A stretch of DNA of 64,000 nt, from assembly GCA_964017145.1 (NCBI GenBank), contig OZ024843.1, positions 2,843,001-2,907,000 of the forward strand. Direction: 5' to 3'. The notes under the pieces are model-generated. The model was not told where the DNA came from. It made no database searches and saw only the letters and a list, made by a program, of their open reading frames with translations. Of the stretch, positions 57,342 through 64,000 are shown piece by piece. The stretch is from Agrocybe praecox (Eukaryota; Basidiomycota; Agaricomycetes; Agaricales; Agrocybaceae). How positions within the stretch are numbered: the first letter of the stretch is position 1; every line of letters starts with the position of its first letter. The position numbers were made by a program, and so were the translations under genes.

Positions 57342-60179
57342 CTAGAGGGAAGAAAGTCTGTTTGTGTGAAATTTTTTAACAAGAGAGAGGTACACATCTA
57401 GACCTTTAAATAAACAGGGTTGGAACTGATTAGGAACGAACTCAACCCCTTCCTCAGGTAGTATTACTGGGCTAGACTTTCACCAAGTAAATAGATATGC
57501 TTAGTTATCTACTACCATTCAACTCGCGGCCACTATCTATCTATCAATCACAGTACAATTCATAGTGTTCTCTCACAGGTCTATTTATGAATGCAGATAT
57601 ACCTATTGGTGCACATCACAACAACGGGTAAGTACATATGTAAGCAGAGTTTTCCAAATGAACAAGCTTTCATACATGGTATACTTATGCAGGGTGGCTG
57701 GAATAAGACACGTTGATATAAGTGGATATAACCCAGATAGTATGCCGACGGTAATAAGTGAATACGGTCAGCACCACCGACACGGTGAGGCTTTTCAAGG
57801 GAAGAGTAAAAGGCTACTCTTGAGTCTCTTCGTCGTGCATTTACCCCATACTCGAGGTGTGCGCTTATGTGTATGATAAATATAATAAGAATTAGAATTT
57901 CAAGAAGTTATGACGATGCGGGGTATGTTTTTCTTCGAAGCACGACTCAATGAAACTTCGATGCAGGGTCGAAAATTGATCTGAGAGGCGCTCATAATTA
58001 TTAGAAATGTGTAAGTTGGAAACAATTCATTAACGCCGACACCGACGGAGAGAAATTGGGTGTACATAAGCCCTTGAATTTCTTTCTGTCCATACCGTAC
58101 TAATGACGCGCGCTCTCGCTTGCTCGCTGGAGGCGGCGGCGTCTTCTATTTCTGTGCATGCAATGCCACGTGTGAGTATCCACAAAAAAAAAAGATATGC
58201 ACAGAGACTGAGCTCAGTGCTTCAAGCAAGCAAAAGGCGTCTCTTGAATTCATGCGTTGGCGTGTGCGCGTTGGCTGACGGATTTGGGCCGCCTTAAGCC
58301 ACCTGATGGCATACCGCACCGACGGCAAGTAAGGACCCCGGAAACAGGTCACCTTCCGAAAGCAGACAGATGTAAAAGAAGCCTATTGGAGATCGTAGAT
58401 CGGCAATGTACAGATCGAGAGATTTCCTTCCACAACAGAACTTCTGATCGGAAGAAAAGGAAGCAGTTTGTTGGGTGCTATAAATGGAACACGGTCAAAA
58501 TTAGGATGCCTTTCGTGCACAAATAAGGCCTCACGGGACTTTTTTATTATTTCTTTATAACACCGCGACTCGTAAAAACTTATCGTTATCAGTGCATGCT
58601 ATAAATAGATTATTGGGGAGACCCGGCAGACATCCTGCTCATTTCATTGCGTGCTTCATTCACTGCTCGATCCTTCATCAGGCTGCCTCAGGTCGCGTGT
58701 CCAAAATGATACCTGTAACTAATACGATAACAGACGTTCAATTTTCGTTGCTTTTTTGCTCGCCGGCGTCTATATTTACAGTTAAACATATGTATAGGAC
58801 ATGCAACATAGTACACGTACAGTTTGACTGTGGAAATGCATTGCAATACATACAACTTGTTGCTGTTGTGTCGCAACTGATGTCGTCCACCGGAAATCTG
58901 GGGTGCTCATCTACGTAGACCTATACCCATACTTGACTCGATTTGATCGTAATATACCAGTATTACGCTCTCGTGTCGTGTCCATCTTTTTCATTTGACG
59001 GTAATCTGGTCACGACCACGACCACCACAGAATAAAAGTAGAAACTCGTAAGCTGCAGGTAGTAAGATAGCTGCTACCACGAGTTGTTGCTGGCCCAGCT
59101 ATGTACTATACAGGTCGGGTGAAACTTGGCCTTGGGGGTTTATCAGGATAGGATGGACAAGATACTAAACGATAGGGGGGAAGGAACTTGGAACGCCAAT
59201 ATCACAACTTACAACTACGTACACACAGAGAGTCTAGACTCTCCCGGTGCGGTATCCCCACCCACCCATCACAGGTCTGCTTTTCACGGCTCAAAAAGTA
59301 AAAACCCAGGAAATAAAGTGGCCATTAGCAGTAGCGGTGCATGCAAGCTCGAAGTCTAACTTGCAAGCCAATAGCACAGGCGGATGCATTTTTAGCAAAG
59401 GCCGTCGGACGACGACGATACGATAATATAAGTATATACGAATGGCATGTGGCCCTGTTAAAAAAAAGGCCATCGTAAAATGAAATCAATGGATGAGAAT
59501 CCTGCGTCGCATCGTGTCCGCCGTCTTAACTTAACTACTCACCGCCTACCTACTACTAGAGGTTACTATTATCAATCCATCGCATCATCAAAAATCAAAA
59601 CAGCAGGCTCCATCGGGCCCATCAGACTGCTGTAGTACATGTACATGTGCCGCAAGCAGCGGAAACGTTTTGTAAATTTACATTTACATTTAGGTATAGC
59701 TATGTATCCTACGTCATAGTTTACCCTTTTGCTTGATAGGAGTCTACTAAGCGCCCCCACCAACGACAGCCCTCGCCAATAACACTGACCAGTTTGGAGA
59801 CCAGTGTTCCCAGATGCTGGATATAGATTTAACTAAAATATAATCTGTATGTAACAATTGATACGACGGTGCCACTTTCTGGCCTGATTATGATACTTTT
59901 TCTTTTTTGGAGAGACTGGCGTTACTACTACTAGCCAGCCTTCCTTATATATCATGCTCCTTAGGAACATGAATATCTCTCATTACTCCAGAGGCCCTTA
60001 AAGTCAATCCATCTAGTAGGAGCCCTACGCGAACGGTGGATTAAAGCGTCCATTCCAGCATCGACAGAGAGTCACTAGTCACTGCAGAAGTTCGTGGTTA
60101 AAAAAACGCAAAACGCAAAAAGAAACACGAAAAGCGAAAAGAAAGAGCGAAAGAAAAGAAAAGGCAAAGCTTGCAAAAA

Positions 60180-60199
60180 CCCCAAACCCAAACCCAAAC
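60180..60199 (+). repeat. CCCAAA tandem repeat
   Basis: Three to four units of CCCAAA. It is not the fungal telomere unit (CCCTAA) and is too short to be one. Confidence 0.7.
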
Positions 60200-60346
60200 G
60201 TTGCTGTATGTAGGCGACACGGGAAAGTAATAAGGAAGTTAACTTGAAGGAAGTAGAAATAATATAATAATACAAGAAGTAAGTAAGTACATATCTTGGC
60301 ATCTTTCCAATCCGGATTTTGTTTAAGAGAGAATGTATATATAAAA

Positions 60347-60370
60347 TGTAAAGTGTAAAGTGTAAAGTGT
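60347..60370 (+). repeat. GTAAAGT tandem repeat
   Basis: Three units of the seven-base repeat, in non-coding sequence. Confidence 0.7.
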
Positions 60371-60600
60371 CCATGTCAACAGCTGAAAGAGAACGAGCAA
60401 GAGAAAAAAACAAAAGTAGGTGCGGGTGGTGGGAGGTGGGATAAGATAGAGGAAAGAGGGAATAGACACAACTTGAAAAGAAAATCGAGAACAAACAAAC
60501 GATAACCGTTGGTCAATAGTTATCTACATTGGATTTTTCAAGAAAAAGGAAAATATAATAACATCCAGAGCTAAATAAATCAAGGAAAGAGGAAAGATAG

Positions 60601-60626
60601 AGGAAGAGGAAGAGGAAGAGGAAGAG
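60601..60626 (+). repeat. GGAAGA microsatellite
   Basis: Four to five units of the hexamer in a purine-rich tract. A GGTGGA repeat follows at about 60823-60845 in the same tract. Confidence 0.7.
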
Positions 60627-61671
60627 AGAAAAAAGTCCACCGGTTACGGTATTGCGAGAAAAAGGAAAAAGTGCAAGCGATATTTGAGACAAGAAACGAG
60701 GAACAGAAATGAGCCAAAGGGAAGGGGGAAAAAGGAGGAGGAACATATACACCAAGATGAATGAGAAAGAGGAGTGGGTTGGGTTGAATGACGGTAGGAA
60801 GGTATGGACATGACCAGGGTAGGAGGTGGAGGTGGAGGTGGAGGAGCCGCACGTGAATTCCAGAAAAGCGGCAGCGATGCGTATGTAACAGTGCGTGTAT
60901 GGGGGCGACGACAAACGACGACGATTATTAGGTATCGAGTGGGGTATCATATTATGAGCATAGCGTAATGACCGACGTGAGCTGCCTGCGTTATGCAGAC
61001 AGTGTTTAAGTGATTGTGGTTGATTATAAGCGAGCGAGGTTTTGACCAAAAGAGCGAGGGAGTGACCATGAGAAAAAAGGAATGGAGGAACAAACGAATG
61101 AATGACCGAGCCGAGCGAGCAAATGTGCCCAAAATAAAACGAACGGATGTCGGATGGATGAACGGAAGGTATGTATATACATATGTAACCCAAGGAGAAA
61201 CCCAAGAGAAAAAAAGGCGTCGTTGTCGTAAATTCAGTGAACAAGAGAAAAGAAAAGGAAAAAAGACGGATGATCAAGTCAACTGATTAGATAGCCCACG
61301 CGGTTTTTCGCCGGTTATATTAACACGACAAAAATGACGGTTGACGGTGATGATTGACCGTATGCGGGAGAGGGATAAAAACGACGAGGCTGTGCGTTTT
61401 TTTCAGAGCTAAAATGCGGCGGAGAATGCGGATGAATGAATTGTGCGTGCGTGCGTGTGTGTGGCTGGAATACATTGTGGACTCGAAGTTATATTTGGAG
61501 GTGGCGGCGATTGATTGATTGATGTATAAGGTATGTTGAGTGAGAGAGCGAGGATCCTTTGCAGTAGGTAGATATTTCGTAGAGTAGTCGAATAGGGCTG
61601 CATTAAGATAAGGGGTAGGAGGCAAGGGACAGAAACCACGTGGGCGTACAAGACGAAGAGCAAAAAACAAA

Positions 61672-63097
61672 TCATCTGCTCCCGCGGTACGGTATTTCCG
61701 TCATTTGGCGATACACTGGGTGTTGGTGTCGTCCGCGTCCATTCGTGCGAGTCTCTGCGGTATCGGTTTCAAGCTCACTTTCGCCGCCCGACAATAATGA
61801 GGAGCTAAGGAAGCCTCTGGTTTCCTCAACGTCTCGTACCGCCACGGGTCCATCGTCCAGCTCTTCATCCACGGCCCGCCGTGCCACGACGCCCAGATAC
61901 ACAAGAATGAGCACGCAAAGCAGGATGCCCAGAATAGTCCATAAGCGGGCCATCATGTCCGCGCCAAATATGCTTCCTGAGCCACCGAAAAGCCCTCCTT
62001 CCACGTCATCGGAAGAGGCAGAAGGGGAAGAATCTTGTTTGGCATCCTTGTGATAATCCCTGAAAGAGTGTATTGACGCGCCGACGCTGGTGTGGACAAT
62101 GACCTTGAAGAGGGATAGGGCGGTGCACACTGTGTATGTGTGAAGGCTGAGGGTCGGAGACGCGGCGAGGAGACAGTTCATGACATTGTAAGGGTATGGT
62201 GCGAGACGGATAAGGAATAGGAGTTTAGGGCGCTTCTCGATTGCGCGAACGACGCGGTGAATGGTGGTGCATGATACGAGCCATGACTCGATTGATGAGC
62301 GGAAACAGTGTCGAGAAACGAGAAAGACGGCGAGGGCACCAGTAAGAGCTGCAAAGTAGGATATCAGGGCGCCTGTCCATGCACCAAAAGTATATCCAGA
62401 GAGAATGATGAGTGTCGAGTAAAGGGGAATCGGGGCTGGGGTAAATGAGTACAATGAAAATTAGAGAATAGATGGCAACGTACGAATAGTAGTGAGGAAG
62501 ATGAGGCCAAACATAACTGCATGGCCGTACTGTTCATCCACACGTAACCAAAGAGAGAGATCATCGAGAACTATAGGGAATTTTAAGACGCGGATCAGAG
62601 ACATAAAAGTAGAAGGACGTACAAGTGAACAGTTCCGTTCGATATAGTGCTATAGCAACGACAAATGCGAGACTGCTTATAGCGTACATGATGAGTGGAA
62701 GCCAGGGGCGCATGGTGGACACGATTCCATGGCCAACAGGGGGATATGTGTGCGTTGGTAACGAGATGGGCGACGATGGCTGGCGCAGAAAACGCGAGGA
62801 AGGAGAGCGCAAAGAGTATGGATGGACAGTGTTCTGGGCTGAATGAGCATGTGCATAGTAAGGTGTCCATGGCGTCCAATGTGCGCTGGGGTAACCTCCT
62901 GACTGTGATGTATGCGGGTGGAGGTAGTCGCTGTCGTTCCTTGAGGGCTGTCTAGACAGCGATGTGGGGCGTTTCTTACGGTGTTCGCGCGTCGTCGAAG
63001 ACTTTTCGTCGACAATCTCGTCTGCATCCTGAGCAAGACTGATGTAGCGGAAAGCCTGGGTTGTCGGTGGTGACGAGCGCGGGGGTGTGTAGTCCAT
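61672..63097 (-). CDS. TVP38/TMEM64-family (SNARE-associated/VTT) membrane protein
   Basis: Exons 62623-63097, 62484-62570 and 61672-62435 close in frame to 441 residues from the ATG at 63097 (MDYTPPRSSPPTTQ). A long polar N terminus leads to a first helix (WLPLIMYAISSLAFVVAIAL). The VTT domain follows: MFGLIFLTTIPPIPLYSTL, ILSGYTFGAWTGALISYFAA, ALAVFLVSRHCFR, KRPKLLFLIRLAPYPYNVMN and a final helix pair. The FLxxLxPxP-type and RLAPxPYN motifs are those of Tvp38. Family members sit in Golgi or ER membranes and related ones are lipid scramblases. A last membrane segment (LWTILGILLCVLILVYLG) and a cytosolic tail close the protein. Confidence 0.9.
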
Positions 63098-63343
63098 CTT
63101 TTTTCTTCTCAAAAGCCCGACCTGGGGTGTAAAGAGAAAAGGATAGAAGGAGGCGGTGTAGGAGTAACAGAAGAAGAAAAGGCACCAGGTCACACGCCAA
63201 GGTAACTCTTTCTCTTTCTCCTCCCTGGTCCGAGACTCAACAAGGTGACATTCCCCGTAAGCCGGTGCCCGTGAGCGCTGGCCTATGTCTACCTGGCAAA
63301 CGTTTGCATGTACCTTTCAGCTGACTTGCTACATTATCACAGG
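63098..63343. promoter_or_regulatory. Divergent promoter (TVP38-like / 63344 gene)
   Basis: 246 bases between outward start codons, with a CT-rich tract at 63205-63225. Confidence 0.45.
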
Positions 63344-64000
63344 ATGTCGTCGCGTTATCTCCTTCGGAATCACACTACATTGACTACAAGCGTGCTCCCC
63401 AGCGCCAGAAGACTCTTCAGTGCATCTTTTACGCGCCGCAGCAGCACTGAGCAACAACAACACTACCGTGATTCTCCGCTCAAAAAACAACCGTCAGCCC
63501 ATGCTCAACTATACAGCAACGTCCTGCCAGCTATGGTCCCTATATTTCTTCTAGGGTCGACTATATTCTTGGTTCGTACTATCCTTTCATTCATTCTAGG
63601 TTCTATCTTTGCTTTCAATATCAATTCCTCTTTTTCATATGCTATATCCATCGATCTGCCCTCTTGCTCTTTTCTTTGTTTCTATGCGCTCCAACATATC
63701 TCTCTACCCGCTCCAAACCGTCGCTCCACCGAAAGAAAAAAAAACAAAATGCGTCATCGTATATTTTTTTTCTATCAACGACAATGATATCATATCCGTC
63801 ACATTCTTATCATGGGCCACGTAGGCCAAAGTTGAAAGCATGGCTTCTTTCTCAAAATACTTTCCTAGTATCCTTTTCGGTCTGTTTCCTTCTGACGCTA
63901 TTTCAAAACCATACTTTTTTCTCTTCTTATCTATTAATTGCCGCCATCGAACGTTCTAATTAATCTTCCACCATCCCTTTATCGTGAATTATTTAGGGCC
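63344..64000 (+). CDS. Partial gene, probable mitochondrial membrane protein
   Basis: Exon 1 (63344-63571, 76 codons) starts MSSRYLLRNHTTLTTSVLPS, a basic, hydroxylated sequence typical of mitochondrial presequences, and ends in a hydrophobic segment SNVLPAMVPIFLLGSTIFL. An earlier in-frame ATG at 63308 would add 12 residues. A GTTCGT donor follows. I could not place the next exon with confidence; the window may end inside the gene. Function unknown. Confidence 0.5.

Larger units (their letters stand above)
53191..61671. other. 8.5-kb interval without a recognised gene, between convergent genes
   Basis: The HSF-type gene (+) and the TVP38-like gene (-) both end into this interval. Contents: pyrimidine-rich 53220-54160, TATA-like boxes at 53201, 54860 and 58600, minus-strand small-ORF candidates at 54685-54786, 55459-55647, 55964-56164 and 57081-57341, an ACGTT-motif cluster at 56396-56500, and a purine-rich, microsatellite-rich stretch at 60080-61660. 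I found no transposase, reverse transcriptase, LTR pair or known RNA gene. Confidence 0.6.

Noticed and set aside
58103..58526. Open frames on both strands at 58.1-58.5 kb
   Set aside because: A possible donor (GTGAGT near 58171) follows an ATG at 58103, but no acceptor restores a convincing frame, and both strands are equally open.
60180..60199. CCCAAA repeat as a telomere remnant
   Set aside because: Wrong unit for fungal telomeres and only three to four copies, flanked by ordinary microsatellites.
60513..61277. 254-codon open frame on the minus strand
   Set aside because: It is a product of the pyrimidine-rich strand: mostly Phe, Leu, Ser and Pro, no ATG-proximal coding signature, no domain, and runs of the same dipeptides.
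1..64000. tRNA genes, rRNA, CRISPR arrays
   Set aside because: I looked for B-box-like GGTTCRANNCC sequences and repeated direct spacers and found none convincing; matches such as that near 37539 and 38461 lie inside coding exons. A tRNA scan would be decisive.
1..64000. Mating-type or biosynthetic gene cluster
   Set aside because: No homeodomain pair, pheromone receptor, polyketide or peptide synthetase, terpene synthase or P450 was seen. The enzymes present are unrelated housekeeping or secreted ones.

Overview
This window is nuclear DNA of a filamentous basidiomycete, most likely a mushroom-forming agaricomycete. Nearly every gene is split by short GT-AG introns of about 50-70 bases, the genes are packed on both strands, and basidiomycete-type families are present (a DUF6593 protein, a Fic1-like C2 protein, a Nrc2/Fpk1-type kinase, long Ser/Pro-rich hypotheticals). 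I found no rRNA, tRNA, CRISPR array or intact transposon. A 200-base run of N interrupts one gene.

Layout. 1-4.0 kb: 3' part of a nucleolin-like RRM/RGG protein, then RIC8 on the minus strand. 4.6-7.3 kb: MED10 (-) and a hypothetical (+). 7.9-10.6 kb: LEU1, a one-chain isopropylmalate dehydratase with paired promoter repeats. 10.9-12.3 kb: gap-containing hypothetical. 13.2-15.8 kb: secreted GH125 mannosidase in 19 exons, one of them 8 nt. 16.2-22.2 kb: Fic1-like protein, a small HIG1/RCF2-like protein and a WD40 protein. 22.3-27.0 kb: secreted M28 aminopeptidase, mitochondrial uL11, DUF6593 protein. 27.4-36.1 kb: AhpD-like protein ending in AKL, secreted GH128 glucanase, two-RRM protein, GPATCH11-like protein, hypothetical. 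37.2-41.2 kb: RPB12, AP-1-like bZIP, mitochondrial uS14, small membrane protein. 41.4-44.3 kb: 14-helix MFS transporter. 47.8-53.2 kb: AGC kinase and HSF-type transcription factor. 61.7-64 kb: TVP38-like membrane protein and a cut-off gene.

The genes do not form one pathway. They are a typical mixture: transcription (MED10, RPB12, bZIP, HSF-type), mitochondrial translation (uL11m, uS14m), leucine synthesis, G-protein and kinase signalling (RIC8, Nrc2-type kinase), septum ingression, membrane trafficking, and secreted enzymes acting on glucan, mannan and protein. Most splice models given here close in frame end to end, which is the main support for the coordinates.

The least explained part is the 8.5-kb interval 53.2-61.7 kb. 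It lies between two convergent genes, so neither needs it as a promoter, yet it carries several TATA-like boxes, long pyrimidine tracts and small ORFs with coding-like codons, mostly on the minus strand. A smaller case is the 3.55-kb divergent interval 44.3-47.8 kb. I put forward a few small-gene candidates there with low confidence. I did not find a clear undescribed multi-gene system.
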